Positions 12,201 to 22,830 are shown, numbered from the stretch's first letter. The stretch: DNA of 64,000 nucleotides from Monodelphis domestica (GCF_027887165.1 NC_077227.1:542419689-542483688), one strand, 5' to 3'. The notes: generated by a model from the sequence alone, not told the origin. A program made the numbers and translations.

Positions 12201-15200
12201 ATGAAGCAATGGAAAGAGTTTGGGGATTTGGACTCTGAAGCTTCAGGTTCAAATGGTAGCTCTGCTACTTCCCTAACTATGTAACCTTGGGCAAGCCTCA
12301 TGTGCCCACTGAGCTTCAGTCTCCTTGCTTGTAAAATGATGGCCTTGGGTTAGATGACTTCTAAAGTTTTGTCCAGATTTAAATGGATGATCTAACAACA
12401 ATATCACTGTGCTTGATCTGCCTCTCTTTGTCAATAAAAGAAATAGCTATTGATCATCATTACCTTCTTATTAGATTCAGGTACCAAACAAGAGATATCT
12501 TTATGCCGGTCAAGGAATTGTTCAAATTCCTCATCATTAATGACAAATTGCTCGGCTTCTCTTAGGGCATCTTCTCCAGCATTCTCACCCTCAATGATTA
12601 GGCACTGGAACACCTGAAAGATATTATTGTCACTATTTTCCTTTGAAGTACTTTTCATAATGTATTAAGTAGAATCTTGAAACCTTGGACTTCATCCCCC
12701 AGAAGTCCTTCAGTATTTCCCAGATTTCTTCTCCTCTCTCCACCAAGTTGTGTGGTCACATTTGCATTTTAAGTTTGCTGTAACTTGTAAAAATGGAAAC
12801 TTGAATCTAGGACTTCAATCCCCAGAAGTCCTTGCTCCACTTCCCCAGAATGCTTTGTAATATCACTGAATTCTCACCTGGGCCGAGATCGAGATGGGGT
12901 ATTTAACCTGATTGGAAAGGCTTCTGGGCCTCTCTCTTTCTTTCCTGTTTCCGCTTGCAAGCAGACGGGGCTCTTTTCATAATGTAGGTGAGGTTGTCTA
13001 GGCCAGAGGTCTAGACATGTGTTTTCTTATTCTGTATTTTCTTTAATCCTTACTCTTTAACAAACCTCTAAAAATATAATACTCCTTGCAGAGAGAAACT
13101 AATTTCTTCCTGTCTAAGTTTCCCCTAAATTTTAATCATAACAAACTCCCCCCCACTCTCTTTTTCTCATGACTGGGCTGGATTTAGGTAGTTCTTTTAC
13201 TTTAATTATTATTAATAAAATTTTAAAAATATTATAGTTATTGAATATTAATTTAAAACCCCACAATTATTAGATCAGAGCATGCTCTCTTCTTTGAGTC
13301 ATTTTCCTCTCTCTTTTATATCCTTAGCATATCTTTTAGTCTTTATTCTCATATTCACCTCAAGGGCTACCATACCTATTTTGCAAATGGACAACCAGAG
13401 GAAAAGAACCAGAGACAGGTCTCTTAATGAAATGCCCTGGTTGGTGAATCCTTTTTTGAAGATTTTGGGAAAGATGTGGGTGAGAGTCACACAGGATGAG
13501 AAGGCATTGTGATATCCACCAGAGTTATTTCAAATGAGTATTAAGAATATTTTAGATGGAGAATGGAGAACTAATGGAGCATTATGATTCCACAGAACTG
13601 AAGCTAGGATTTAGTTCCCTTATCTCTAATCTGGAAATCTTCCCTAAATTGAGTGGTCCCAAATACTGCCAACAGAAACCTCTCTAAATATTGCTTCATT
13701 AAAAAAAATATCTAACAGTATGGTTATGTACTTACTTTCCAGCGAACAGGGTTTAAGTACTGAATCTGCTCATTCATATCTTCTTCCACATTAAATCTGT
13801 TAATAACAGAATTGATCTTGAAAGCAACCCTATATTCTGTACACCACTTCCTCAGCTTCCATAAGTTCTCCACATGATTTTTCTTCCCTTGTCCACGGCC
13901 AATCAGTGTATTGATTTGCTCATCAAAACTATCACATGAAATAGCAAGAATATCTAGGTATTCACCTGGAGGGGGAAAAACAAAATATTCATATTTTCCC
14001 TTCCCAAGAACTAGTTATAATGGATCTTTATATTACAAATCTTCATCAGCACATGTATATCTGTGTATCTACATATGAATTTGTGTATATACATATGTAT
14101 GTCTATGAGCATTTGCATATATGTATTGTTATAGAGAAATCATAGGGAAAGCAGGAAGTACTAAAGTAGAGGCAGAGAGAGAATTCCAGAACCCTGGAGA
14201 GACTGACTCTGGAGAATTAGTTGGTGAGATTTATTTTCTGGAGTAGGACACTGTGGATGTGACCTTTCCTTCAAGCAAGTTTCACCTTCTGGGAAGTGGT
14301 TGAGGTTGGTTTTAAACTCCATAGGTGGACTGTGTGAGTTAAATCATTACTCCCCTTCTTATTGGATCTGTATCTGTTCCTGTGTGTTCCTGCTGCTGCT
14401 GTGATTTTTACTAGGACTCCTACTAAACTCCAGAGGACAACTGTGAGACCTCTCCCTCTTAAACCTGTGTATCTTCCAGTCTTCCCTTACTCTAATTACC
14501 AGTAAAGTGGGGGGGGGGGGAGGATTCTGGTTAGGATATTATAGGATCTGTAGGTACAAATTCAGTGTAGATAACTTCTATTCAATCCTATTGGATTTTG
14601 GTGGAAGGAATTAGTTTTTATATGTAGATAGATCATCCCAATTCCCTTCCCTTACTTCCCTTATCTTAAATAAACAATTATTTCAATTTATTATTTCAGT
14701 ATGTATGTATACACATATGTATATATATATATGTGTGTATATGAATGGCATCATAGGACCACAAATTTATAAGTTGGAAGGCATCTGAGAAATCATGTAG
14801 TACAAAACCCTCATTTTCTAGATAAGGAACATAAAACCCAAGGAAATCAGTCTTCTATTATGTTTTTCCCTTTTCTGTTAAAAAAAAAAGATTTTTTCCC
14901 CAACTTCTGAGAAATAATTTATATGCCACAATTTCATAAAAGTATATGGACAACACCAAGTGAACAGAAATGAATATAGACTGTGAGGTCAAAAGATTCT
15001 TCAAAATAATTTAGTTCAACTTCATTTTAGAGATGTTGTCCAGTTGTTTTCTCAGTTGTTTCTGACACTTCATCACCTGATTTGGGGTTTTATTGGAAGA
15101 GATGCTAGAGTGGTTTGTCATTTTCTTCTCCAGCCTATTTTACAAATGAGGAACTGAAGCAAATAGTTAAGTGACTTACCCAGGCCAGATTTGAACACAC

Positions 15201-18200
15201 AGAAACGAGCCTTCTTGAATCCAAACCTGAAGCTCTATTCAGTGTGCCACCTAACTGCCCTTTTAGAGATGGCTCTGACATTTACTAGCTGTCTTGTCTG
15301 ACTCTAAATAAATCTCTGAATCTTATGCTTCTTTTCTGTGAATTATGAATAACAAAGGCACCTGCATAGCAGAGTTGTTGGGAGGCTCAAATGATATCAT
15401 ATACATTAAATGCTCTGAAAATTCTAAAAAGCTTTATAAATGTTAGCTTTTTAATTATTATATCCAGCTGTTCTCCAATATACCCTTGACATTCTAGTTG
15501 ATCCAAACATTTAACTTAACTGGAGTCAGAAGAACCAGGTTCAAACCCCCAAATCTGCTACTTTCTGCCTCTATGACCTTGGGTAGATTGCTTCTCCTGC
15601 CTGACCCAGGGGTCTTCCTCTGTACAAATATGGGAGGCTAGCCTAGGACATTTTTTAAGTCCCTTCCTACTCTAAATCCTTTGAACCCATGACCTATGAT
15701 TCATGTTCCAATTTTTCACTCCTGTTCCTGTTTCTTACAATGCCATCTCCTACTTGTAGGATTTACAGAGTAGAAAAGGGAGCATTAGATATAATCTTGA
15801 TCAAGGCCCCTATTCCGTTGATGAGGTAAGAAAGGCTAAGAGTATTGTTCACTTAACAAGGCTAGACAGTGGTGCAGCTATAACTAGAACCTATTTCTCA
15901 TGATTTCTAATATAGCATTCTTTCAATCTTAAAGGTCACATGTCAATCTTAAAGGTCATAAAATAGTAAAAAAAAAAAACATACCTTCTGTCTTTAGAGC
16001 TATCATAAGGATCAGTTCTAAGGCAGAAGAGAGGTAAGGCTAGGCATTGGGGGTTAAGTGACTTGTCCAGGACCACATAGATAGAAGTGTCTGAGGCTAG
16101 ATTTGAACACAGGCTCTTCCATTTCCAGGTCTGGCACTTTATCCATTTAGCCATCCAGCTGCCCCATTCAAAGTCATCTTACGTCCCACTAGCTCATAAA
16201 TCTTCTGATTCTTTTAGATCTCAATTATTTCCTTCTTCTCTGAACATGAAAGGCATGGTACTCTGGCAAGAGCATTGAATTCAAGATTGGAAGACATGGT
16301 TTTGAAACTGGGCTCAGTTACTTATTTCTTGTATCTGTGTGACTCTGGGCAAGCCACAGTGTCCTCAGTCATCAGTTTCTCATTTATGAAGCTCTTTGTT
16401 CTAAATGGCCTTCAGAAGAGTTATAGTCCTGTGATCTATGTTCTAGTAATTAAGGGGCCATGTATTATAAATCAGAAGACCTGGATTCAAATCTTGCACA
16501 GTGGTACACATTATTTGTGTAAAACCAGGCACATCACTTTCCCCTCTCAAAGCCTCTCTGATATAAAATGAGAAAATACACTACATGATCTCAAAAGACC
16601 TTTTCCAGCTCCAAAACCTGTAATCATTACTTGTTCAGATCCTTGCTGAATACAAACTGCACACATAGCTTGCAAAAAGGTTCTGGGAGTTTGGGTTTTC
16701 CCTTATTCTAGTTTCCCAGAACAATGGGCCTCAGTCCTCAGGGGGAAAGGAAGAAGAAGCTCCAACAATAAAATAAAGTATCACAGATAGTATACCAAAC
16801 CTGTTAGCATATGAGTACCACTCACCATAGTTCTTGAACCATTTCTCTTTGATCAGACTTCCATTACTCACGATGCTGACACTAGGGAGTTTTAGTTCTT
16901 TTTTGCAGAATTTCACCAATTTGCCTAGAAATTCTCCCCTGTCATGCAGAAATGGTTCTCCTCCTGAAAAGTTGATCTTCTCCATACCTGTCAAATGGCA
17001 TAGGAAAAAAAATAATTCTTCATTTAAGTTCAACAATCATTCATTATCCATGTACTAGATGCAAAGCCCTGTCAGGGAGTGGGAATAAAACTAGAAGAGA
17101 AATAGTCAATTGTATTCAAGTCACACATAACAAACTTGCAAAGGAAACTAATCATACTGAAAAAAAGGAAGTACAGCTAAGGAGCACAGTGGATAGAGAG
17201 CCAGAGTAGGGCGTGGCTGGGTTCAACTCTGATCTGGGACTCTTCCTGGTTGTGTGATTAACACCAATTGCCTACTCCTTGTCACTCTTCTGTCTGTTTT
17301 ATCATTCATTCTAATCCAGAAAACAAAAGTTTAAAAAAACGTTGACTTAAAGCTTTTCAATGAATAAACAAATAAGCCATTCTCCCGAGAAAAGAAATTT
17401 ATACATAGGTACTATGCATTCATTTGGTAGACCATTGCCACAACTTGGACTTCTGAAGGGCACAACCATTTCAGAAAACTGAACAAACAAATTCAGCAGC
17501 ACAAACCTTTGCCTACCATTTTCCAACCTCTATTTTAGGAGGGGTTCTCTCTTTATCTGCCTTAACTTGTGTTCTCTTGAGAATTCTCAGGAAGTACATT
17601 GTCCTCAATGTGACATCCCAAAAGATAAGCTTTTCTTGTATTAGGATGCCCCAGCCAAAAAAAAAAAAAATCTGGAGAAATACTCTGTATTCAAATAGAT
17701 TTGGGATCTTCATTTGAAAGCTCCCTCTAATGGGTCAAATCACAACCCAACCAGCTTGCCTTTTGTTTGTATTGTTAATAAATCAGAATCAAATCCTACC
17801 CTAAAGTCATAAAACCTTCTGTAACATCACTCAACTACATACCTTCTCAGGTTGTTTTTCTAACATTCTTCATGTGGTAGAATAAACTATTTCTTGGAAT
17901 GTTATTTCACTTGATAAGGTGTTCTTTTTTCCCTCATTTTTTTCTTAGACTCAAATTACTTCTGATGGGATAAATCTATATTCAAGTGGGGGTACAACTG
18001 GCAGAGACCAGGGATTCCTTCCCAATTTCATCTTAGCATTTTAAAAGAAAAAGTGTCAATGTTAACTAGGGTAGACCTTAAGCTTGTTAACAAAAGGACT
18101 TCTTATTTCATTGTGCCATCCCTTTTCCCGCTTACACATCTTCGCGCATGCGTGTGCGTGCGCGCACACACACACAGAATCCTGAAATAATCATAGGATT

Positions 18201-19134
18201 TCAGGGATGCACCTATAGCAGCAAATAATCCAAAACATTCTTTCTGCAAGCAATAAAATGAAGATAAGAGACAGTAAGTGATTCACTTAAAGTTATACAA
18301 CTAGTAAGCCACAGGAGTCAGAAGCCCATTTGGTCTCATCTCTGTTATTAGCTGTGTAATCTCAGGCAGTCTGCTTTACCCTTCTGGGTTTTAGCTCAGC
18401 TGTAAAAAGAGATCAGGAGTTTTTATCCTAAGTTCCTTGGATTTCAGGGGTCTCTGAATTTAGATAAGAAAAAGAAATACATCCTTTTTTTCACCGTCCT
18501 TTAACTGAAATATTGCATTTAATTCAATATTGAAAGGTAAGCAAAAAATATCCTTCTGAGAAGGGGTCCATACGCTTTACTAGACTACCAAAGAGATCCA
18601 CTATGCAAAAAACCCAACCAAATAAATTAAGAACCCAAGGACTAGATGTCCTCTAACATACCTCCAAATTTTAAATGGCCATGGGAGCAGGTGGAGCCAG
18701 AATTTGAAGTCAGATCTCCAGACTCCAAATTCAGTACTCCCTTCACCACGTTGGGCATGAAAGAACTTCAAATAAGACTCACCTGCTTCTTTAAGCATAA
18801 GGAGACCTCTCTTGGCTTCCTCTAGAGGAAGCACAAATGATGTCTTAGCAGTGTGGAAGCAGAAACCACACTTGTAGTTACACTGGCGTGTGAAATGATA
18901 GTTGACACTGACGGGGCTAACAGGGACCTCTGAGGCATCTTCCTCTCCTAAGGTCTCTTCTCTTTTTCCTCTTTTCTTCCTCCTCTGCTGAATGCTCCTC
19001 TTGCCACCAGTAGACCATAGCAATGTCCCAAATGAGGAGGATAAATGTATTAGCATCTTCCACAGAGAGGTCAGCTGGAAGCTGAAAACATGAAGCAGCT
19101 TCTCAGCAAAACCTGTTAGCATCAACAGCCACAT
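9041..19134 (-). CDS. RSAD2: RSAD2 (viperin), radical SAM antiviral enzyme, six coding exons
   Basis: Spliced CDS on the minus strand: 19134-18783, 16987-16826, 13965-13736, 12613-12464, 10527-10495, 9205-9041, totalling 1092 nt (363 aa plus TGA). All junctions are GT-AG with consistent phase. The N-terminal ~42 residues are hydrophobic/amphipathic, as in the ER and lipid-droplet targeting helix of viperin. A basic linker follows, then the radical SAM core with CxxxCxxC cysteines at residues 85, 89 and 92, and a GGEP SAM-binding motif at 126-129. The C-terminus ends KLDW, as in known viperins, where the last residues recruit the Fe-S assembly machinery. Family knowledge: it converts CTP to ddhCTP, a chain terminator for viral polymerases. 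The human protein has 361 residues, so this one is full length. It faces CMPK2 head to head. I see no internal stop or missing key residue, so the gene looks functional. Confidence 0.97.
10085..10250 (-). repeat. tRNA-headed SINE, diverged
   Basis: Minus copy: TATTGATTCTAAGGCAAAAG pair, GGGGGTTAAACCAGGGTCAC core and TGTCCCC head end. In RSAD2 intron 5, before exon 5. Confidence 0.65.
10495..10527 (-). CDS. RSAD2: RSAD2 exon 5 (33-nt microexon)
   Basis: Only 11 codons (residues 299-309), reading [11 protein letters not shown], flanked by TTGCAG and GTAAGT. It joins exon 4 (PESNKK) to exon 6 (MRFL) without a phase change and matches the corresponding viperin segment. Confidence 0.94.
10880..11260 (+). 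mobile_element. CR1/L3 LINE fragment
   Basis: Diverged copy with CATGCATTCAATTGTAAGCATC, AAGTATTTGAAAGG and GGAAATATTTCCTAACAATTA words in the CR1/L3 order. In RSAD2 intron 4, close to exon 5. Confidence 0.5.
11690..11895 (-). repeat. MIR/CORE-SINE
   Basis: Contains CATTTTATAGATAAGGAAAC, TTAAGTGACTTGCCTAGGGC and GATTTGAACTGAGGCCTTCT, the CORE-SINE order on the minus strand. A (TAA)n run at 11649-11675 precedes it. Confidence 0.7.
12200..12385 (+). repeat. MIR
   Basis: Plus copy with GGTTCAAATGGTAGCTCTGC, CTTGGGCAAGCCTCATG and CTTGTAAAATGATGGCC. It ends some 80 bp before RSAD2 exon 4. Confidence 0.65.
12464..12613 (-). CDS. RSAD2: RSAD2 exon 4
   Basis: 150 nt, exactly 50 codons (residues 249-298), starting VFQC and ending PESNKK. 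It includes the EGEN and REAEQF segments of the C-terminal half of the barrel. The acceptor is TTTCAG and the donor GTAATG. An LTR-like repeat begins only about 50 bp upstream of the acceptor (plus coordinate near 12660). Confidence 0.96.
12660..13265 (+). mobile_element. solo LTR-like repeat in RSAD2 intron 3
   Basis: It starts near TGTATTAAG and ends near ATTTAAAACCCCACA. It has a TATTTAACC box near 12900, a pyrimidine-rich middle and repeated CCCCAGAAGTCCT words. It shares the openings GAATCTTGAA and the ends TTGAATATTAATTT with 22842-23125, so it is dispersed. Orientation is antisense to RSAD2. No target-site duplication was confirmed. Confidence 0.5.
13736..13965 (-). CDS. RSAD2: RSAD2 exon 3
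   Basis: 230 nt covering residues 172-248. The translation includes the ISCDSFDE strand, the GRGQGKKNH loop and the [10 protein letters not shown] segment, all highly conserved viperin core elements. The acceptor is CTCCAG and the donor GTAAGT. It ends in phase 0 after the NPVRWK segment. Confidence 0.96.
14695..14745. repeat. TA/TG microsatellite
   Basis: GTATGTATGTATACACATATG followed by (TA)n and GTGTGTATATG (quoted piecewise), in RSAD2 intron 2. A poly-G run lies at 14508-14520. Confidence 0.75.
15035..15262 (-). repeat. MAR1-like SINE
   Basis: Minus copy with the CAGTTGTTTCTGACACTTCA tail region, TGGTTTGTCATTTTCTTCTC and the ACCTAACTGCCC head. In RSAD2 intron 2. Confidence 0.7.
15975..16165 (-). 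repeat. tRNA-headed SINE in RSAD2 intron 2
   Basis: Full-length copy from an A-rich tail at 15970 to the CAGCTGCCCC head at 16165, minus orientation. It contains the TTAAGTGACTTGTCCAGG core. Confidence 0.8.
16255..16630 (+). repeat. two consecutive MIR-like SINEs
   Basis: One copy (16255-16430) has GTGTGACTCTGGGCAAGCCA. The second (16450-16630) has ACCTGGATTCAAATCTTGC and GAGAAAATACACTACATGAT. Both plus, between RSAD2 exons 2 and 3. Confidence 0.55.
16826..16987 (-). CDS. RSAD2: RSAD2 exon 2
   Basis: 162 nt encoding residues 118-172 (both end codons split). It contains the GGEP motif that contacts the SAM amino group and the SNGS segment of the partial TIM barrel. The acceptor is a pyrimidine-rich tract ending ACAG, and the donor is GTGAGT. 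Confidence 0.96.
17170..17340 (+). repeat. tRNA-headed SINE in RSAD2 intron 1
   Basis: Diverged plus copy: ACAGCTAAGGAGCACAGTGG head, CCTACTCCTTGTCACTCTTC body and an A-rich end near 17338. Confidence 0.65.
18143..18176. repeat. alternating purine-pyrimidine tract (CG/CA), Z-DNA prone
   Basis: 34 bases of strict alternation mixing CG, TG and CA steps, in RSAD2 intron 1. It is the most CG-rich such tract in the window. Confidence 0.85.
18783..19134 (-). CDS. RSAD2: RSAD2 exon 1 (coding part)
   Basis: Encodes residues 1-117 and the first base of codon 118. The ATG at 19134-19132 is chosen because the following residues (MWLL...FAEKLL) align with the viperin N-terminus. The frame stays open 16 codons further upstream, but only to a GTG. 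The exon carries the amphipathic helix, a lysine/arginine-rich stretch (about residues 45-59), an acidic linker, and the cluster-binding CNYKCGFC motif. The donor is GTGAGT directly after base 18783. Confidence 0.96.
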
Positions 19135-19227
19135 CTTGGCTAGTTGTCTCAGTGCCCTGTACAACACCTCTCCGAGGTTCACTTCAGATTCAGCGGTTAA
19201 ATACCAAAAGTCTTACAGGCTAGCTTC

Positions 19228-19238
19228 TGAGTCACGTG
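19228..19238. promoter_or_regulatory. overlapping AP-1-like and E-box motifs
   Basis: TGAGTCA (19228-19234) overlaps CACGTG (19233-19238) about 100 bp upstream of the RSAD2 ATG. Both are perfect consensus words and are easily met by chance. Their place between the ISRE cluster and the ATG is the only added support. Confidence 0.35.
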
Positions 19239-19284
19239 GGAGAGAGAGGTGGCACATTTTTCTTGTTTTCCTTCTCAGCTGAGT

Positions 19285-19367
19285 AGTTTCAATTTCCTTC
19301 TTCAGGAAAATGAAAGTTGGAACCCAGTCAAGAAGTTATATAATCCGTGTATTGAGAAAACGAAATT
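19285..19367 (-). promoter_or_regulatory. cluster of three ISRE/IRF-like elements upstream of RSAD2
   Basis: AGTTTCAATTTCC at 19285-19297 matches the interferon-stimulated response element core (TTTC-NN-TTTC). GAAAATGAAAGT at 19306-19317 is the same GAAA-NN-GAAA pattern in the other orientation. GAAAACGAAATT at 19356-19367 is a third. They lie 150-235 bp upstream of the RSAD2 ATG, where the promoter of this strongly interferon-induced gene is expected. An AT-rich TATATAA lies at 19338-19344, and a TATTTAA-like box at about 19198-19204 is closer to the ATG. Which of them positions transcription is unclear. Confidence 0.75.
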
Positions 19368-19543
19368 ACCTTGGCAAGATTTCTTCTTTCACCTACTGCT
19401 TGCTGGTAGCAAAACATTATAGTGTTCCCAAGAATGCTCAGGGACATAACTTAATGTACTGCCCTAGTACTGCATCTGAGGATCTTTGGAAGATAGTTTC
19501 CAGTGAGCCAGTGTCTTGTTTTGATTCTGGAGAAACTTCTTGA

Positions 19544-20127
19544 GGTTATCAATTTTGAGCTGTGCCTCTAAAGCTGCAGTTGGGCTGTCTGATATGCCTG
19601 GGCTTATTCTAACAAATGATATTTGGCTTTACAGAAATAACCCCCTAGATTTTGGGGTGGGGTGTTGGAATTAGCTATTTCTCTTGTTGAATTTAGCTGC
19701 ATGCTACCTGTCATGTCAAACACATTTGAATATTGGTCATTGTTATAAGAGCAGACTCATATGTAACCAAAACCCCCAAATAAAACCATAAATACACTGA
19801 TGTGGAAGATGACTCCACCAGTCCTTTCTCTGGAGGTAGATAGCAATGCCTGTCATAAGTCTTTCAGGATTAACATACTTTCTGCATAGCTTTGGGGTTT
19901 TGGTTATGTATGAGTCTGCTCTTATAACAATGACCAATATTCAAATGTGTTTGACATGACAGGTAGCATGCAGCTAAATTCAACAAAAGAAATAGCTATT
20001 TCCAACACCCCACCCCAAAATCTAGGGGGTTATTTCTGTAAAGCCAAATATCGTTTGTTAGAATAAGCCCAGGCATATCAGACAGCCCAACTGCAGCTTT
20101 AGAGGCACAGCTCAAAATCTGATAACC
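19544..20127. repeat. long inverted repeat (237-bp arms, 110-bp loop)
   Basis: Arm 19544-19780 is the near-exact reverse complement of 19891-20127. I count roughly eight differences over 237 bp. The outer ends begin GGTTATC and finish GATAACC. The 110-bp loop (19781-19890) is unpaired. No clear target-site duplication is visible, and no transposase ORF lies inside. It sits about 180 bp beyond the ISRE cluster of RSAD2. It could be a foldback DNA transposon remnant, a local inverted duplication or, less likely, an assembly artefact. Confidence 0.9.
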
Positions 20128-20159
20128 TTAGCAGCCAAGTTTTCAACAGATAATTGTTG

Positions 20160-20390
20160 TCCAGTATTTTTTTTAAACCCTTACCTTCCGTCTTGGAATC
20201 AATACTGTGTATTGGTTCCAAGGCAGAAGAGTGGCAAGGGCTAGGCAATGGGGGTTAAGTGACTTGCCCAGGGTCACACAGCTGGGAAGTGTCTGAGGCC
20301 ATATTTGAACCTAGGACCTCCCATCTCTAGTCCTGGCTCTCAGTCCACTGAGCTACCCAGCTGCCCCCCCATCCCCCCCCCACCCCCGTT
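20160..20390 (-). repeat. tRNA-headed marsupial SINE
   Basis: On the minus strand it begins GGGGCAGCTGGGTAGCTCAG and ends with a hairpin pair around AATCAATAC and an A-rich tail. It is the clearest copy of the family in the window and sits just beyond the long palindrome. A C-rich run (20364-20389) precedes its head. Confidence 0.85.
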
Positions 20391-21447
20391 GTCCAGTATT
20401 GCTGTTATTGTGAACAGTATTCTCTAGGTTCCGCTTATTTCACTCAGCTACAGACTATCTTGCTGGCTACCTTGTTCACAGAACCAAGGACTGCCTGAGG
20501 GGCTAGTACCACCCCCTTTCCACTCCTCCAGCCTCAGACAGCCCTTCCCACTCTAAGGACTTTTGGTTGTTAGATATAACTCACTCATAGAACCTTTCTC
20601 CCAGATGTGCCACCTAAATGTATTTAAACTCTGTTCACCCTGTCCCTTATGGGTGCCTCAGTGCTCTTGTGCTATGAGGGACCTCAGATTATAATCTTGT
20701 CTCTGTGAAAGATCCATTATTATTGCTGCTTTGATAGCTTATTTTATTCTGGATGATGCTCTCAACCCACTGTCCCACTCCAAGTCAGTTGGCCTTTTCC
20801 TGAGAGCCCTCAGGAATGTCTACTTTTTGTAACAGCTAATTCAATAACTGATACTAAACTCTATAAACTATTTCAACTGACTAGTGATGAATGCTATCTA
20901 TCTCCAGAGAGAGAAGTGATGAACTCTGAGTGAAGACTTAAACATATTTTTCCACTTTATTTATTTATTTTTTTTGCTCTTCTTGCCTCCATGGTTAATG
21001 TTGAAATGAAAAAATTAGCTTTGAATCAGTGGCTTCTTAAGACAATATGATGTATTTTCCAGGGATAGGAACTTCATCAAGGCACCTGCTAATTCAAACT
21101 CTCTTACTGATTCAATTTCATTAGAAACTTAGAAAAGAACAATGTATTGACACTCAGTTCCTGAGTCTTCTGGGATCCATTCTTTTCTCCATTCCTTCCC
21201 TTTCCCAGTCAAAACACCTCAATCTCATCCTGGGAATAGACATGAGAGTCATCATAGTAGAATCCATTTAGATGCATATACTAGACTGCATCTGATATTC
21301 AAATAGGAGTTTGCTATCTGTACTGGTATATTTTATGCATGGGTTTGGAAAAAGCACAAGGCATTACCTAGAGTGAATTCAACACCAATAATCAGGATGT
21401 ATAAAATAGAGATAGAGCATAAATAGACAGTTGATGCATACACATAT

Positions 21448-21645
21448 GGGGCAGCTAAGTGGCTCAATGGATTGAGAGTGAGGCCTTGAAAGAGAAGGTC
21501 CTGGGTTCAAATGAGGCCTCTGATACTTCCTAGCAAAGTGAGCCTAGGTGTGTCACAACTCCCATTTCCTAGCCCTTACCTTACTGCTCTTCTACCTTGG
21601 AATCAATATACACTATCAATTCTAAGGTAGAAAGTAAGAATTTAA
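21448..21645 (+). repeat. tRNA-headed SINE
   Basis: Plus copy beginning GGGGCAGCTAAGTGGCTCAA and ending AAGAATTTAAAA, with the AATCAATATACACTATCAAT pair. Confidence 0.8.
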
Positions 21646-21719
21646 AATACATATACATATTCACATAAGATATATACATATTCAAAATAGGTAAGTACAA
21701 GTTGGTCTTGGGGGAAAGC

Positions 21720-22500
21720 CACTAGTAGTTGGAGACATTAGAAACACCTTCATGCATATGATGGTGGCTGACCTATATCTTAGAAGAAAAAGGGGATTTT
21801 CTGAGGTACAGGTAAGGAGGGGACATAGTCCAGGTGTGGGTAACTACCATTGCAAAGGCATGAAGACAGGAGATGGAGCTGCAATAGTGAAAAGGCTCCT
21901 TTGAGGATATCACAGAGTGCCAGAGGGAGAGTAATGTCCTATAAGTCTAGAAAGATAAGCTTTACATGTTCAATAGAGGAGTTTACATTTTATCCTAGTG
22001 GCGATAGAAAATAACCGGAATTGATAAAGTAGGGAAGTCACACGTTCAGATCCGTGCTTAAGGAAAAAAAGAGAATGGAGGGAGGCAGATCAATTAGGAG
22101 GCTCTTGTAATAATCCAGGCAGGGGGTGATGAGGCTCTGAGCTAAAGTGGTAGCTAAGTGAAAAGAGAGGAGGAGTTTGTCAGGAGAGATGTTGTGAGAG
22201 TAGAAGGAAAAAAGATACAGCAACTGATAGAATGAGGGAGTCAAAAGAGAATGAAGGGTCTAGGAAAATGTCAAGATCACAAACCTGATGGTCAGGAAGG
22301 TCAGTGGTGCCTTCAACAGAAATAGGAACTTTGGAAGTGGAGAGGGTTTAGGAAGGAGGAGGATAATGGATTCAATTTTCAATGTGTTGAATTTAAAATA
22401 GCTCTATGACATCCAGTGTCAAATGTCTAACAGGTAATTACTGATGAAATGTGGGGAAAGAACTGGGGCTTAAGTAAACAATAAGAGGTGGGGAGAGGAT
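21720..22500. repeat. unnamed dispersed repeat, copy 1
   Basis: Contains ATTAGGAGGCTCTTGTAATAATCC (piecewise), CAGGGGGTGATGAGGCTCTGA, and near its end GACATCCAGTGTCAAATG. It shares order and words with 52080-53240 and with the opening of 815-1200. I recognise it as an old amniote-type interspersed repeat but cannot name it. Confidence 0.45.
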
Positions 22501-22604
22501 TGCCATGGCTGGAAATGACACACATTTATTGAACATCATTAAAAAAACAAATCCCATTTAAAGGGAAAATATATTTGTCAGACAATAAATCGAACCTCAT
22601 TGTC

Positions 22605-22830
22605 TTCTATATGGCATGTACTATATGCCAGGTATTGAGCCAAGAGCTTTTATAAATATCTCATTTGATTCTCACAACAGCTGTTGGAGTAAGTGATGAT
22701 ATTAATCTCATTCTACAGATGAAGAAACAGAGGCAAACAGAGGACTTGTGCCTTTCTCAGGGTCAGATAGCTATTAAGTGTCTAAGGTTATAGTTGAAAT
22801 CAAGTCTTCCTGACTCTAAATCTGGTATTT
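22605..22830 (-). repeat. MIR/CORE-SINE
   Basis: TCATTTGATTCTCACAACAG, CAGATGAAGAAACAGAGGCA and CAAGTCTTCCTGACTCTAAA on the minus strand. Confidence 0.65.

Noticed and set aside
19135..19182. Upstream in-frame extension of RSAD2 exon 1
   Set aside because: The 16 extra codons begin at GTG, not ATG, and do not align with viperin. The ATG at 19134 matches the family N-terminus.
20320..20372. Possible tRNA gene
   Set aside because: The tRNA-like words are the head of a SINE. No full cloverleaf or terminator was found.
20364..20390. C-run as an assembly gap or i-motif element
   Set aside because: It follows directly on a SINE head and is short and irregular. Simple-repeat slippage explains it.
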